A stretch of 64,000 bases of DNA, from positions 62,001 to 126,000 of the forward strand of contig JAPLRZ010000044.1 in NCBI GenBank assembly GCA_026398895.1. The letters run 5' to 3'. This document shows positions 8,880-18,621 of the stretch, piece by piece; positions within the stretch are counted from its first letter, which is position 1; each line of letters begins with the position of its first letter. Made by a program: the position numbers and the translations under genes. This stretch comes from Methylococcales bacterium. Lineage in GTDB: Bacteria; Pseudomonadota; Gammaproteobacteria; Methylococcales; Methylomonadaceae. The notes below the pieces were generated by a model, which made no database searches, was not told the DNA's origin, and saw only the letters and a list, made by a program, of their open reading frames with translations.

Positions 8880-10131
8880 CCATTGCCGCTGTTCCCGTTA
8901 AAATTTGCCGTCCGTGAGCGGTGGTTATTCCCCAATCTGTATGAATTGGTAATTCAGTTGCATCAGAATGGGTTGCTAAAAATTCATGAATTTGCTGTTC
9001 ATTTTCTTGTTTTAATACGGAACAAGTTGCATAAAGCAATAGCCCACCTGAGGCTAACATCGACCACGCGGCGTTGAGTATGTCGCGCTGTAACATTTGC
9101 AAAACGGCAATATCTTCGAGGCGGCGTAATAATTTTATGTCTGGATGACGACGAATAACACCCAAAGCAGAGCAGGGCGCGTCTACTAAAATTCGCTCGA
9201 ACAGTTGACCATCCCACCATGTGTCTGGTTGTGTTGCATCACCAATAATCAGAGTGGGTGAAAGTTGCAAGCGTTGGCAGTTTTCTCGAACCCGCTGCAT
9301 TCTGACGGCATCTATTTCTACCGCGACTAGCTCTTTTAATTGCGGTTGTGATTCGAGAATATGCGCGGTTTTCCCTCCAGGTGCGGCACACATATCTAGC
9401 ACCCGCTGTCCTGCTTGTACTTCCAATAAACCAGCCGCTAATTGCGCGGCGGTGTCTTGAACAGAAACGTAACCGTTGGCAAAATCAGGCAATAATTCAA
9501 CGGCGACAGGTTTATCCAACACAATGGCGGACGGGCAAAAATCAACGCGGGTGCCTGTGATGCCTTGCTCAACTAAGCGTTGTAAATAGTCAGTCGTGTT
9601 GGTTTTGCGCTTGCATACACGCAATACCATCGGCGGTTGCTGATTATTTTCATGCAGAATTTGCGTGGCGTGATTCGACCAATCTTGAGTGAACCGCTTA
9701 ATTAGCCAATTGGGATGACTGGTAGCGGCGGTATCGGTTTGATTTGCCAGATTGTCCAGCGTTTCTTGTTCACGCAAATAGCGTCTTAATAGTGCGTTTA
9801 ACAAACCTTTAGCCCACGGCTTTTTCTTGGTGGCTAATACGGTTTCTGACACAGCAGCATGAGCTTTGACACGCATAAAACTGAGTTGATACAAGCCAAC
9901 TAAGGCTAGAGCTTTTATCTCGCTGTCTTTTAATGGCTTATCTAATAACTGACTAAGAATAAAATCCAAACGATGATATTGCCGACAAACACCGTAACTT
10001 ATGGCTTGAACAAAGGCTTTATCTTTAGGTGAATCAAAAATGAATGCAGGAGAATCCAAGGCAGTTGTTAAAGACTGTCCGTCTTGTAAAACACGCGCCA
10101 ACACACGGGCGGCTATTAATCGTGTATTCAA
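8845..10131 (-). CDS. rsmB: 16S rRNA cytosine-967 C5-methyltransferase
   Basis: A 428-residue protein with an N-terminal NusB-like RNA-binding domain (about 1-140) and a C-terminal Rossmann methyltransferase. Visible motifs are the SAM-binding VLDMCAAPGGKTAHILE, the DAPCSALGVIRRHPDIK motif, and the catalytic Cys in YATCSVLKQEN. It methylates C967 of 16S rRNA. Its start overlaps the end of fmt by 4 bp, the usual gammaproteobacterial order. Confidence 0.95.
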   Translation of the reverse strand: MNTRLIAARVLARVLQDGQSLTTALDSPAFIFDSPKDKAFVQAISYGVCRQYHRLDFILSQLLDKPLKDSEIKALALVGLYQLSFMRVKAHAAVSETVLATKKKPWAKGLLNALLRRYLREQETLDNLANQTDTAATSHPNWLIKRFTQDWSNHATQILHENNQQPPMVLRVCKRKTNTTDYLQRLVEQGITGTRVDFCPSAIVLDKPVAVELLPDFANGYVSVQDTAAQLAAGLLEVQAGQRVLDMCAAPGGKTAHILESQPQLKELVAVEIDAVRMQRVRENCQRLQLSPTLIIGDATQPDTWWDGQLFERILVDAPCSALGVIRRHPDIKLLRRLEDIAVLQMLQRDILNAAWSMLASGGLLLYATCSVLKQENEQQIHEFLATHSDATELPIHTDWGITTAHGRQILTGTAAMDGFYYARLQKQ

Positions 10132-11051
10132 CCGAGTTTGACTCCATCCACTGCGTGAGCATTTAAAAAGGCTTGGGCGGTCATGCGCTTACCATTGGGA
10201 AGCTGAACTTCTAATAATCGAACGATACCCTGAGTTGTTGCCACATCTAATTTTTTATGCGTACTATCAACCGTACCAGCGGGTAAGTTGCTAGTTTCAT
10301 TCAACGCCTCCGCTTGCCAGATGCGTAACACCTGTCCTTGGTACACAGTTTGTGCCACAGGCCAAGGATTTAAGCCGCGTATTTTTCTGGAAATAAAATT
10401 CGCGCTTTCATTCCAATCAATAGTCGCTTCACTTTTATCCAATTTTTCTGCATGAGTGACGAGGCTTTCATCCTGTATTTCAGGCTTTAACAAGCCATTT
10501 TCTAGTTGCGTCAAGACCTTCGCTAACCCTATCGCACCTAAGTCGGCTAATTTAAGGTATAAATCATGAGAGGTATCAGTGTCACTAATGAGCAGTTCTT
10601 CTTTATGAAGCATATCGCCAGCATCTAGCTTGCGGATGATTTTCATAATAGTCACGCCTGTTTTTTCATCCCCCGCCATTAAAGCGCGTTGAATCGGTGC
10701 CGCACCGCGCCAGCGTGGTAATAATGAACCATGCACATTGATACATCCTAAGGGCGGCAAGTCTAAAACCGCTTGGGTTAAAATCATGCCGTAAGCTACC
10801 ACCACTATCAAATCAGCATTCAATGCCGCCATTTGCTGACAATCCTCATCGGTTTTGAGCGTGAGCGGTTGAAACACAGGAATACCAGCGGCTAATGCCA
10901 AAGCTTTAACAGGGCTAGGATGCAATTGCCGTCCTCTACCTGAAGGGCGATCTGGCTGGGTATAAACTGCACAAATTTCATGATCTGAATCAATCAGTGT
11001 TTGCAAACTGGGTACAGCAAATTCTGGCGTACCAGCAAAAATAATTTTCAT
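10128..11051 (-). CDS. fmt: Methionyl-tRNA formyltransferase
   Basis: A 307-residue enzyme that formylates initiator Met-tRNA with 10-formyltetrahydrofolate. The N-terminal catalytic domain begins KIIFAGTPEFAVPSL and holds the conserved NVHGSLLPRWRGAAPIQRAL region and the following GDEKTGVTIMKI stretch. The C-terminal OB-like domain is intact. Length is normal. It lies 5 bp after def and overlaps rsmB by 4 bp, so the three are almost certainly one transcript. Confidence 0.96.
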   Translation of the reverse strand: MKIIFAGTPEFAVPSLQTLIDSDHEICAVYTQPDRPSGRGRQLHPSPVKALALAAGIPVFQPLTLKTDEDCQQMAALNADLIVVVAYGMILTQAVLDLPPLGCINVHGSLLPRWRGAAPIQRALMAGDEKTGVTIMKIIRKLDAGDMLHKEELLISDTDTSHDLYLKLADLGAIGLAKVLTQLENGLLKPEIQDESLVTHAEKLDKSEATIDWNESANFISRKIRGLNPWPVAQTVYQGQVLRIWQAEALNETSNLPAGTVDSTHKKLDVATTQGIVRLLEVQLPNGKRMTAQAFLNAHAVDGVKLG

Positions 11052-11056
11052 CCGTT

Positions 11057-11569
11057 CTATCCCTGTTTATGCAGTTTTTCCAGCTTCTTTTTAATACGCT
11101 GGCGTTTTAATGAGGAAATATAATCAACAAATAATTTGCCTTCTAAATGATCCATTTCATGCTGTACACAAACCGACAATAAATCAGTCGCCTCAAATTC
11201 AAAGGGGCGACCATTTCTATCTAACGCTTTGACTTTAATGCGTTCTACCCGTTTTACTTTTTCAAAAAAATTGGGTACAGAAAGACAGCCTTCTTCGCTT
11301 TCTTTCAATCCGTATTTTTCAATAATTTCAGGATTGATAAGGCATAAGGGGGCATCTTTATTTTCACTGACATCAATCACAATCACCCGTTGATGCACAT
11401 TGACTTGGGTTGCAGCTAAACCAATACCATGTTCTTGATACATGGTTTGCAGCATATCATCGACCAATTTTCTGATGTTATCATCGACTGTCTTCACCTT
11501 AGCGGCAATTTTGCGCAGTCTTTCATCAGGAAACTCGAGAATAGTTAAAATACTCAACGAACTCTCCAC
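11057..11569 (-). CDS. def: Peptide deformylase
   Basis: A 170-residue metalloenzyme that removes the N-formyl group from nascent proteins. All three motifs are present: [18 protein letters not shown] (metal-binding Cys) and [12 protein letters not shown] (two metal-binding His and the catalytic Glu). It is the first gene of the minus-strand def-fmt-rsmB block, with fmt 5 bp downstream. Confidence 0.97.
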   Translation of the reverse strand: MESSLSILTILEFPDERLRKIAAKVKTVDDNIRKLVDDMLQTMYQEHGIGLAATQVNVHQRVIVIDVSENKDAPLCLINPEIIEKYGLKESEEGCLSVPNFFEKVKRVERIKVKALDRNGRPFEFEATDLLSVCVQHEMDHLEGKLFVDYISSLKRQRIKKKLEKLHKQG

Positions 11570-11796
11570 TACTAATAATTAAACATGGCGGGGATTCTAT
11601 CTGAATTTAGCCTAACTTTGAATGCAAAGTGTAAATGGGGGCGACAAATTCGCGCTTTTGTTGCCAACGAATAAAAACAGCAAACTATTCGCTAGCCAAA
11701 TATACGGCAGAATACGCTATCGCTATGTCGTCTACCGCGTTACCGTTGAAACTTATCTTGTTTGAATTTATCGACAAATTTTTCACTATTAGCAAG
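11570..11796. other. Intergenic region upstream of def
   Basis: About 230 bp between the def start and repeat copy B. No gene is supported on either strand. It presumably holds the def operon promoter on the minus strand, but I cannot fix convincing -35 and -10 hexamers. Confidence 0.4.
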
Positions 11797-11798
11797 TA

Positions 11799-11910
11799 GA
11801 GCTAACGCACAATAAAATGATACCGTTCGTGGTGAGCTTGTCGAACCACATTCACACTTCGACAAGCTCAGTGCGAACGGTTTTGTAATCATTTTATCAG
11901 CGGTTAACTA
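11799..11910 (-). repeat. 112-bp MITE-like element, copy B
   Basis: Copy B, inverted relative to copies A and C. It starts GAGCTAACGCAC and ends GCGGTTAACTA, flanked by TA at 11797-11798 and 11911-11912. It forms the outer part of an inverted repeat whose other arm is copy C at 16217-16328, on the far side of the restriction gene. Confidence 0.85.
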
Positions 11911-11950
11911 TAGTCTGTGTAGTCTGTATGAAGTGCAACTGAATACGGGG

Positions 11951-12012
11951 TATTTGTGAATTACGTTGTTATTCCCGCATTCCGCAAACTCCTCCATACG
12001 GGCTTGCTACAT
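11951..12012. repeat. Left inner arm of inverted repeat flanking the restriction gene
   Basis: About 60 bp containing TTGTGAATTACGTTGT, ATTCCCGCATTCCGC and CGGGCTTGCTACAT. The reverse complement, with a few differences, is at 16159-16214. Together with MITE copies B and C this encloses the type IIG cassette. Confidence 0.75.
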
Positions 12013-12077
12013 GGCTACTCATCTTAGGAGTTACGCTTGCCCATCTTACGGGTTTCGTAGTTATCTCTGACTCAAAA

Positions 12078-12308
12078 TCAACCATTATCCCAATAGAATG
12101 TCACCGTGTTGTCATTTTCAAATACTTCAACGACAGGCGGGGTATCTTTAACAAATCCACCGCATTCAAAAATCGATTCATAAAGCGCGTCTATCATGCT
12201 CTCAGTTTCTTTTGGAACTGAAAAAATAACATACGTTGAGCAGACCTCAACCACATCAACACCGTGCCACAGCTCTGCAACTTGTTGTGCAATTTGCTGG
12301 GTGTTCAT
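12078..12308 (-). CDS. Small acidic protein encoded after the type IIG enzyme
   Basis: A 76-residue acidic protein of no family I recognise, with no signal peptide or membrane segment. Its ATG overlaps the stop codon of the large restriction-modification gene by 4 bp, so translation is probably coupled. The position suggests an accessory, control or modulator role, but this is inference from context only. Confidence 0.65.
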   Translation of the reverse strand: MNTQQIAQQVAELWHGVDVVEVCSTYVIFSVPKETESMIDALYESIFECGGFVKDTPPVVEVFENDNTVTFYWDNG

Positions 12309-15300
12309 TTTCCACCTTCCACAATTAATATCTCTTCTTCGCTTAAACCATATAACTGATAAACCAGCTTATCAATCTCGCGCTCTAACGCGCTGGTGTT
12401 GTTGCCTGCTTTTTTATTGGCGAGGATTTTATCGACTAAGTTAATAAAGGGCTGTTGTTTTTTTTCAGATATTTTAAGAATGGGGAGTTTATCAAGAAAC
12501 GCTTTTTTATAGCGAAAAGTATTTCCTCTTAAATCACCTCCTGCGTAGAATGATTTGAATACAAAGGTTAAAAGTTTTGAATTAAGTAACGCAATAAGAT
12601 ACTTGAGATTTTCACCTGTCAGTATAAAATTTGTTGCTTCTGCGTACATATTAGAAGTGTCGAAATAAAATGCAGAATCAAATACAATTTCTGCATAGAT
12701 AATTTTTTCTTTCTCAAATTCTTGCCAATAAGTAGCCGCACATCTTTGTAGCGCGTACCACTCATAACGAATCCCAGTTTCTGCTTTATTTCTTGCAGAT
12801 AATTGTTTTTTAAATACTGTTAGATGCTGATAAATAGCAGGATATTGTTTTTCAAATTCGCTTTCTGCTTTTTCAGACACGCCCATGATACTGCTATCTT
12901 CATGCAACGGAAAATGCCAAGGTATAAAAATAATCCACAACCCCGCCCATTCTACCGAATAACGCTTAATATCACGACCGCGTAAAATAGGTTTAATAAT
13001 TTCAGCCGATTTTGGGTCTATTAAACACAAGCGTTCTTTCGTTTCAGTATCAATAATAAAGGCTTCATTAAAACCTGTTTTAATACCGTAATTGATATTA
13101 ATATCCCAGTCTTTCAACGGCGTGCCAATAGCTTCTATTTTAGCCTTTAATTGTTGTTCGATAGTAGAAGATATAACCCAAACCTCTGATGATATTTTCG
13201 GCATACATTGGGAATGCGTAAAAAAGTAATCTGCTAAATTAATATCAACAGAAAAATCATTTTGAATCGAGCAAGCGTTAAATTCTGGAGTCCAAGACAA
13301 GTCTTGGACTCCATTCTGAGTTATTAGGATATTAGTATAAGTGGTTGCATTGTCAAATAATTGAGAATCCCCAAAATCAATTAATTGTAATGGCTGTGTT
13401 TTTTCTGCTAAAAACTGCCGCAATGATTGCCCATAACCTGCCCGCATCCATTTATTAGAGGTAATAAACGTTAATAAGCCTTGTGGCTTGACCAGCGCAA
13501 TTCCTTTTTCAATAAAAAGCGCGTAAATATCGCCCGTTTTTTCAAAAGTAACATACTGTTGATTCTGCCAAGCGGCTTGAATGCCATTCCCGCTAAACTT
13601 TTGAATTTGAATATAAGGCGGATTACCAATCATCACATCAAAACCAATAAAATCCCCTTTATCATTCAACACTTCGGGAAACTCAAACCGCCATTCAAAG
13701 GCATTTTCATAAATCTTATTATTTTTAATATCTTCAATTTCATCATTGAGTTTATTAATAGCAAGTTCTAACTTTTCTGTTTGTTGCTTTCTTAATTTTT
13801 TCTCTTTTGGCGATTCTTCAAAAACAGAAGTCTGTTTATTTAAAATAACTAAATCGCCTTGTAAACTATTTAAGCGTTTTACTTTTGGATCGCTGTTATG
13901 TATTTCAGTGCGAAAATCGCCTTTTATCTTGGCAATTAACTGTTCCATCTCGCGCTTTTCTTCTTTACTTTTCGCATTGCGATAAGTATCAAAGGCTTTT
14001 TTATACGCATCAATAGACGGCTTGCTTTTTTTCAACGCGGTTTTTAAACCCACATCCAACGCAAAGCGACTGATTAACGAATTACCGCATTGAATATTAA
14101 TATCAATATTCGGCAAGGTTTCCAATTGTCTAAACTGGCTACCATCATTAATATAATAAGTGTTCTTTAATAACTCAATCCATAAGCGTAAACGGCATAT
14201 TTTTACCGAATTAGGATTAATATCCACACCGAACAAACAATTTTCAATAAGTGTTTGTTTTTCATGAAATAACGCCTCTTGAACGCGCTGACTTTCTGCG
14301 CTGTTCGGTTTATATTCAAATAACAAACCGTCTTCATCGGTAATAATCAATTCATCATTAATAATTTTTATGTCATATTCTTTTAACCGCTTACCGTTGC
14401 AGTCTTGTAATAGTTTTAATTCACTCTTAATGGCGATAATTTCATTTAATACCGATACTAAAAAATGCCCAGAACCTACCGCAGGATCACAAATTTTTAA
14501 ACTATTAATAATATCATTAGCTTCCTGTCTATCTTTTACGTCGATATAATCATCAAGCTCTGCAATAGTTTGGCATTGCCAGCCCTTACTCTCATTAAAC
14601 TTCTGCACCACTGCACGGCGCAAAGTTTCACGGCTCATATACATAGTAATAAAACTAGGCGTAAAAAAAGAACCGTCTTTATAACCGTTAATCTTTTCAA
14701 AAATTAAACCCAATACTGAGGCATTAATCAGAGTCTTATTTTCTTCCTGTATATCCTCAGTGCCTTCACTGGCAAAATCATAGGCATTTAAAAATTCAAA
14801 TAAATAATCCAGCGTTTCTAATTCACCTGTTTGTTTTTTACCTTGCGTAGTTTTAAGAACACTGGCGGTAAAAATAGCAAGCTTTTCACTACTGTTTAAA
14901 TTACTAATAGAAAGTGTTTTTTGTTCTAATTCAGTCGGTTCAAATAATGAACTGTTTAAATAAGGAACAGTGTGAAAGTGTTGTAGTTTTTCGCGGCGTT
15001 CTTCGGGCTTGCAAGCCAACACCTGAAAAAATAAGCTGTTTAAATCGCCAAAATTGGTTATTTTCTGACTATTCAAAAACCCATAATTATTATCGCCTTG
15101 ATGATAGCTAATAAGTTGAGCTTCCAGCAATTTTAAAAAAAGAACGCGGTTAATCCATGTTATGGTTAATTCAAGCCCTATGGTAAATAATTGTTCTTCT
15201 TTATTTGCACCATATTGATTAAGATTAGGCAAGTATCTTAATTTATCTAAGCTTTCAATTTCATTAATACTTTTTTCGAGCAATGAACCCTCGTCACGAT

Positions 15301-16132
15301 TAGCTTTTGATTTGCGTTCAATGAGTTTTTTACCGCCTACTTTGATTTCTGTTAAACCAATAATATGTAATAATTCATTATAAAAGTCTTTATTGAGACT
15401 ATTACTGTCATTACTAAACGGTAATTTAAGTAAATGTTCAGGCGATAAACATTTAAAAAGCGGAATTAGGGTTTTATCGCTTTCTTTATTGTCATTTTGC
15501 AGTGCAGTTTTATAATCGTGAAGCGTGAAATAAGTGAATTTTAATTCAGTTTTTATTTTTTCAATGGCGGTTGATGCACTGTTTTTATAAAAGAAATCGG
15601 TTTTATTACCACCTGACACGCCATTTTCAAAATCGATGAAATCCTTAACTAATTGTTTATCTTCTATAAAATATTTTTCAAAATCTTGCGCATCAAAGAT
15701 AAACCATTCGTTTATATTGGTGGCTATTAAGCGTTTAATATGGATATTTTTATGGGTAAGTCGTTCACGCAGATAATATAAAACTAATTCCTGCATGGCT
15801 TTTTTATTGATATTATCACAACGCAACATTTCCATTTTGTTGATTGGACTTTTTGCTTCAATAATAACGCCGACAGAACTAGCCGCGTCTTTGTCATTAT
15901 GAATAACTAAATCATTACGCCCTTTGGTATTGATATAATGTTTATCTTTGTAATAAACATCTTTTAAAAAGTCAGTTAAACAATTTTTATGATATTCCTC
16001 GCTTTCATTTTCTTTGATCGCATTGAGTAATTTATTAGCATGAGTTTTAAAATGCTCAATAGCGTCTCTATGCGGTTTTATTTTTAAAAAAGCAACATTA
16101 AGTGATTGTCTTGGGTTAAGTTTATTTAACAT
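12305..16132 (-). CDS. Type IIG (Eco57I-like) restriction-modification enzyme
   Basis: A 1275-residue single-chain enzyme. The N-terminus holds a PD-(D/E)xK nuclease centre with Asp74 (GRNDLVI) and Glu92/Lys94 (IIEAKSP). The central N6-adenine methyltransferase has SAM motif I DPAVGSGHFLVSVL near residue 545 and the catalytic NPPY near residue 836. A TaqI-like target-recognition region follows. It should methylate one site type and cut unmodified DNA; specificity cannot be read. The codons for GVQDLSWTPE coincide with a perfect palindrome (13286-13313) that resembles palindromes elsewhere in the window. The gene and its small partner sit between inverted repeats, suggesting horizontal acquisition. 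Confidence 0.88.
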   Translation of the reverse strand: MLNKLNPRQSLNVAFLKIKPHRDAIEHFKTHANKLLNAIKENESEEYHKNCLTDFLKDVYYKDKHYINTKGRNDLVIHNDKDAASSVGVIIEAKSPINKMEMLRCDNINKKAMQELVLYYLRERLTHKNIHIKRLIATNINEWFIFDAQDFEKYFIEDKQLVKDFIDFENGVSGGNKTDFFYKNSASTAIEKIKTELKFTYFTLHDYKTALQNDNKESDKTLIPLFKCLSPEHLLKLPFSNDSNSLNKDFYNELLHIIGLTEIKVGGKKLIERKSKANRDEGSLLEKSINEIESLDKLRYLPNLNQYGANKEEQLFTIGLELTITWINRVLFLKLLEAQLISYHQGDNNYGFLNSQKITNFGDLNSLFFQVLACKPEERREKLQHFHTVPYLNSSLFEPTELEQKTLSISNLNSSEKLAIFTASVLKTTQGKKQTGELETLDYLFEFLNAYDFASEGTEDIQEENKTLINASVLGLIFEKINGYKDGSFFTPSFITMYMSRETLRRAVVQKFNESKGWQCQTIAELDDYIDVKDRQEANDIINSLKICDPAVGSGHFLVSVLNEIIAIKSELKLLQDCNGKRLKEYDIKIINDELIITDEDGLLFEYKPNSAESQRVQEALFHEKQTLIENCLFGVDINPNSVKICRLRLWIELLKNTYYINDGSQFRQLETLPNIDINIQCGNSLISRFALDVGLKTALKKSKPSIDAYKKAFDTYRNAKSKEEKREMEQLIAKIKGDFRTEIHNSDPKVKRLNSLQGDLVILNKQTSVFEESPKEKKLRKQQTEKLELAINKLNDEIEDIKNNKIYENAFEWRFEFPEVLNDKGDFIGFDVMIGNPPYIQIQKFSGNGIQAAWQNQQYVTFEKTGDIYALFIEKGIALVKPQGLLTFITSNKWMRAGYGQSLRQFLAEKTQPLQLIDFGDSQLFDNATTYTNILITQNGVQDLSWTPEFNACSIQNDFSVDINLADYFFTHSQCMPKISSEVWVISSTIEQQLKAKIEAIGTPLKDWDININYGIKTGFNEAFIIDTETKERLCLIDPKSAEIIKPILRGRDIKRYSVEWAGLWIIFIPWHFPLHEDSSIMGVSEKAESEFEKQYPAIYQHLTVFKKQLSARNKAETGIRYEWYALQRCAATYWQEFEKEKIIYAEIVFDSAFYFDTSNMYAEATNFILTGENLKYLIALLNSKLLTFVFKSFYAGGDLRGNTFRYKKAFLDKLPILKISEKKQQPFINLVDKILANKKAGNNTSALEREIDKLVYQLYGLSEEEILIVEGGK
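13286..13313. repeat. 28-bp palindrome inside the type IIG gene
   Basis: Arms TGGAGTCCAAGAC and its complement surround AA. The GGAGTCC...GGACTCC ends recur in the palindromes at 26483 and 47683. It is read in frame as part of the enzyme (GVQDLSWTPE on the minus strand) without a stop or shift. Confidence 0.8.
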
Positions 16133-16158
16133 GATTTTTTAATTAACTAAGGGAAAAA

Positions 16159-16214
16159 TGTAGCAAGCCCGCATGGAGCTTGCAGAATGCGGGAATTACA
16201 ACGTAATTCACAAA
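16159..16214. repeat. Right inner arm of inverted repeat flanking the restriction gene
   Basis: It contains TGTAGCAAGCCCGCATGGAG and GCGGGAATTACAACGTAATT, the near reverse complement of 11951-12012. MITE copy C follows directly. It lies just upstream of the type IIG start codon and probably includes or abuts its promoter. Confidence 0.75.
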
Positions 16215-16216
16215 TA

Positions 16217-16328
16217 TAGCTAACCGTCAATAAAACGATTATAAAACCGTTTGCGCTGAGCTTGTCGAAGCGTGAATGTGGTTCGACAAGCTCACCACGA
16301 ACGGTATCATTTTATTGTGCGTTAGCTC
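16217..16328 (+). repeat. 112-bp MITE-like element, copy C
   Basis: Copy C begins TAGCTAACCGTC and ends GTGCGTTAGCTC, flanked by TA at 16215-16216 and 16329-16330. It has the same orientation as copy A and is inverted relative to copy B. Confidence 0.85.
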
Positions 16329-16330
16329 TA

Positions 16331-16484
16331 CCCCGTATTCCTTGCACTCTATGAAGAGTTTGATGAAGCTGAACCAAAATAGAATCAGCCAAAAAGTAAA
16401 GTCTCTGAAATTCTGGATGATTCAGTGCATAGGCTGGGATGAGCTACCAATCCCAGTATTTTGTCGTGTTATGCCTTTATCATT
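16331..16484. other. Gap between repeat copy C and ribD with a possible gene remnant
   Basis: The plus strand reads LYEEFDEAEPK, a stop, then SKVSEILDDSVHRLG and another stop. It looks like the C-terminal end of a protein with an in-frame stop, possibly a relic cut off when the repeat-bounded cassette arrived. No start is visible and I do not recognise the family. The sequence ACCCCGTATTC at its left end also occurs inverted at 11942-11952. Confidence 0.3.
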
Positions 16485-17573
16485 TCAACGTGCAGTCAGA
16501 GTCAACTTTAAATCCGCACCAATCTGTCGAACATCACGCAGTTTTAGCATTTTTTTATCCGCCATCGTGTGTAAAGCGGGTAGGTGAAATAAGCCACGCC
16601 CTTGATCGCCTAATACACAGCTTGCCATGTAGATAATAGTTTCATCAATCAAACCGTGTTCGAGTAACGCGCCGTTAAGTATCGCGCCTGCTTCGACTAA
16701 TAAATCATTAACCTGACAATTACGGGCTAAAAATTTCATGACCTCAAATAAATCCAGTCGTGTTTGTTGCGCGGGTAAACTATAAACTTCAAAGCCTGCT
16801 TGCTGTAAGCGTTGTTGTTTATCGGTATCGGTTGAGCAAGTCAAGATGATACACCGTCCTGCCAATGTTGCCATTTTTGCAGTGACTGGCATTTGTAATT
16901 GTGAGTCTAACACCACGCGCAACGGTTGTTGTACGTCAAAATCTACGCGGGCAGTTAGAGAGGGATCATCGGCTAATACTGTACCGATGCCTGTTAAAAT
17001 TGCCGAGCTTTCGGCGCGTAATTTATGTACATCGGCTCTGGATTCAGCGGAGGTAATCCATTGACTTTCACCTGATGCCATTGCGGTACGACCATCGAGA
17101 CTCATGGCTAATTTACTGCGTACAAACGGACGATCTTCAGTCATGCGTTTAATAAAGCCACGATTTAGCGCGTAGGCATCATCGACCAATACGCCACAAA
17201 GCACTTCAATACCTGCGTCTTGTAGTTTGGCAAGTCCTTGACCTGACACTAATGGATTGGGATCAGTCATAGCCGCGACCACGCGACTAACACCTGCTTT
17301 AATCAGCGCGTCACAACAGGGTGGAGTTTTTCCATGATGACTACAGGGTTCAAGGGTGACGTAAGCGGTCGCGCCTTGGGCATTAGCCACTTGTTTTAAG
17401 GCTTCGACTTCCGCGTGTCCTTGCCCTGCTTTTTTGTGCCAGCCTTCGGCTATGATTTCCCCGTTTTTTACCAGCACACAGCCGACATTAGGATTGGGGG
17501 CAGTGGTGTAACGCCCACGTTTTGCCAGTTGTATGGCTTTTGCCATATAAAAAGCATCTTGTGCAGCGGTCAT
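16485..17573 (-). CDS. ribD: Bifunctional riboflavin biosynthesis deaminase/reductase
   Basis: A 362-residue protein catalysing two consecutive steps of riboflavin synthesis: deamination of the pyrimidine ring and reduction of the ribosyl side chain. The N-terminal deaminase has the zinc motifs GHAEVEAL and TLEPCSHHGKTPPC. The C-terminal reductase begins RPFVRSKLAMSLDGRTAM. It starts at the nrdR stop codon, so the two are co-transcribed, a common order in gammaproteobacteria. Confidence 0.96.
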   Translation of the reverse strand: MTAAQDAFYMAKAIQLAKRGRYTTAPNPNVGCVLVKNGEIIAEGWHKKAGQGHAEVEALKQVANAQGATAYVTLEPCSHHGKTPPCCDALIKAGVSRVVAAMTDPNPLVSGQGLAKLQDAGIEVLCGVLVDDAYALNRGFIKRMTEDRPFVRSKLAMSLDGRTAMASGESQWITSAESRADVHKLRAESSAILTGIGTVLADDPSLTARVDFDVQQPLRVVLDSQLQMPVTAKMATLAGRCIILTCSTDTDKQQRLQQAGFEVYSLPAQQTRLDLFEVMKFLARNCQVNDLLVEAGAILNGALLEHGLIDETIIYMASCVLGDQGRGLFHLPALHTMADKKMLKLRDVRQIGADLKLTLTAR

Positions 17574-18025
17574 TATTTTTTTTGTAAATCTTCAATCATG
17601 TCAGTAAAGTCGCTGACATCTTGAAAACTACGATACACCGAGGCAAAGCGCACATAAGCAACGTGGTCTAAGACATTCAACTCCTGCATGATTTTTTCAC
17701 CCAATTCTTGGGTAGATATTTCTCTATCGCCTCTGTCCATTAAGCCTTTTTTGATGCGATTTAACGCGGCTTCAATATCATTGCTATCAACAGGGCGTTT
17801 TTCCAAGGCTTTTAACATCCCCGAACGCAATTTTTTTTCTTCAAAAGGTTCACGAATGCCATTACGTTTAATCACCGTTGGCATATTGAGTTCGACGGTT
17901 TCAAAAGTCGTAAAGCGTTCTTTGCAAACATTGCATTCACGCCGCCTACGCACTTGATCGCCTTCATTGATTAATCGAGAATCCAGCACTCGAGTATCTT
18001 GTGCCGCACAAAACGGACATCGCAT
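17573..18025 (-). CDS. nrdR: Transcriptional repressor NrdR
   Basis: A 150-residue regulator of ribonucleotide reductase genes. The N-terminal zinc ribbon has CPFC and CNVC pairs with the [17 protein letters not shown] region; an ATP-cone domain follows and senses ATP/dATP. NrdR binds paired boxes upstream of reductase genes; a convincing pair stands upstream of nrdJ at 35245-35291 in this window. ribD follows directly. Confidence 0.96.
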   Translation of the reverse strand: MRCPFCAAQDTRVLDSRLINEGDQVRRRRECNVCKERFTTFETVELNMPTVIKRNGIREPFEEKKLRSGMLKALEKRPVDSNDIEAALNRIKKGLMDRGDREISTQELGEKIMQELNVLDHVAYVRFASVYRSFQDVSDFTDMIEDLQKK

Positions 18026-18243
18026 AACTTAAAGTCACTCTGTAGATTGCCGATAATCGGCGGTTAAATTCAAAACGGATGATTCTATAACATTTCTCGC
18101 TATACACGACAAAAAATAAGCTTAAATCACCAGATTGCTGGTAAAAAACTAGACATTTTGTCCAAAATGGTTTCTAGTAGCTTAAAGCCGTCTAAGCTAT
18201 TTAAGTAAAAAGACAGCAAACAGATACTTTCAATTCATAGCCA

Positions 18244-18603
18244 ATGACTAGCCGACGGTTTTTATTCCTATTAATACTGATTATGTTGATAACGCCGATG
18301 ATCTCGGTGTTTACGCATTATTCGAGTATGGCTGGTTCTGTGCTTGCCGAGCATAGCACTGTGCTGACTGATTCGGTTGATAATACGGGTCATAATGCCT
18401 GTCATCAACACAATAAAGCCAAATTATTATGTACTACCAGCAGTGCCTGTAGTTTTTCTGTCTGTGGTGACGGTGACATCAGCACTGTTTTTCTACTGTT
18501 GTCGCTGGCTTATGGGTGTTATCGCTATCGGCAGAAAGTAAATACCTTTCCCCGTTCGTTTGCCGCCACGCCCGAAATAAAACCGCCTATTTATAGCCTC
18601 TAG
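18244..18603 (+). CDS. Small exported His/Cys-containing protein upstream of metal efflux operon
   Basis: A 119-residue protein with an N-terminal membrane or signal segment (FLFLLILIMLITPMISVF), a metal-ligand-like stretch HNACHQHNKAKLLC, a second hydrophobic segment and a PPIYSL end. Small proteins of this form often precede CzcCBA/CusCBA operons (CzcI or DUF2946 type). A periplasmic metal-sensing or metal-binding role is plausible but not shown. A strong hairpin lies between it and the TolC gene. Confidence 0.6.
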   Translation: MTSRRFLFLLILIMLITPMISVFTHYSSMAGSVLAEHSTVLTDSVDNTGHNACHQHNKAKLLCTTSSACSFSVCGDGDISTVFLLLSLAYGCYRYRQKVNTFPRSFAATPEIKPPIYSL

Positions 18604-18621
18604 CTGATTATGCTAATCACT

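Noticed and set aside
16276-16636. Open frames across repeat copy C and the end of ribD
   Set aside because: They translate the 112-bp repeat and the antisense of ribD; no family similarity and no ribosome binding site.
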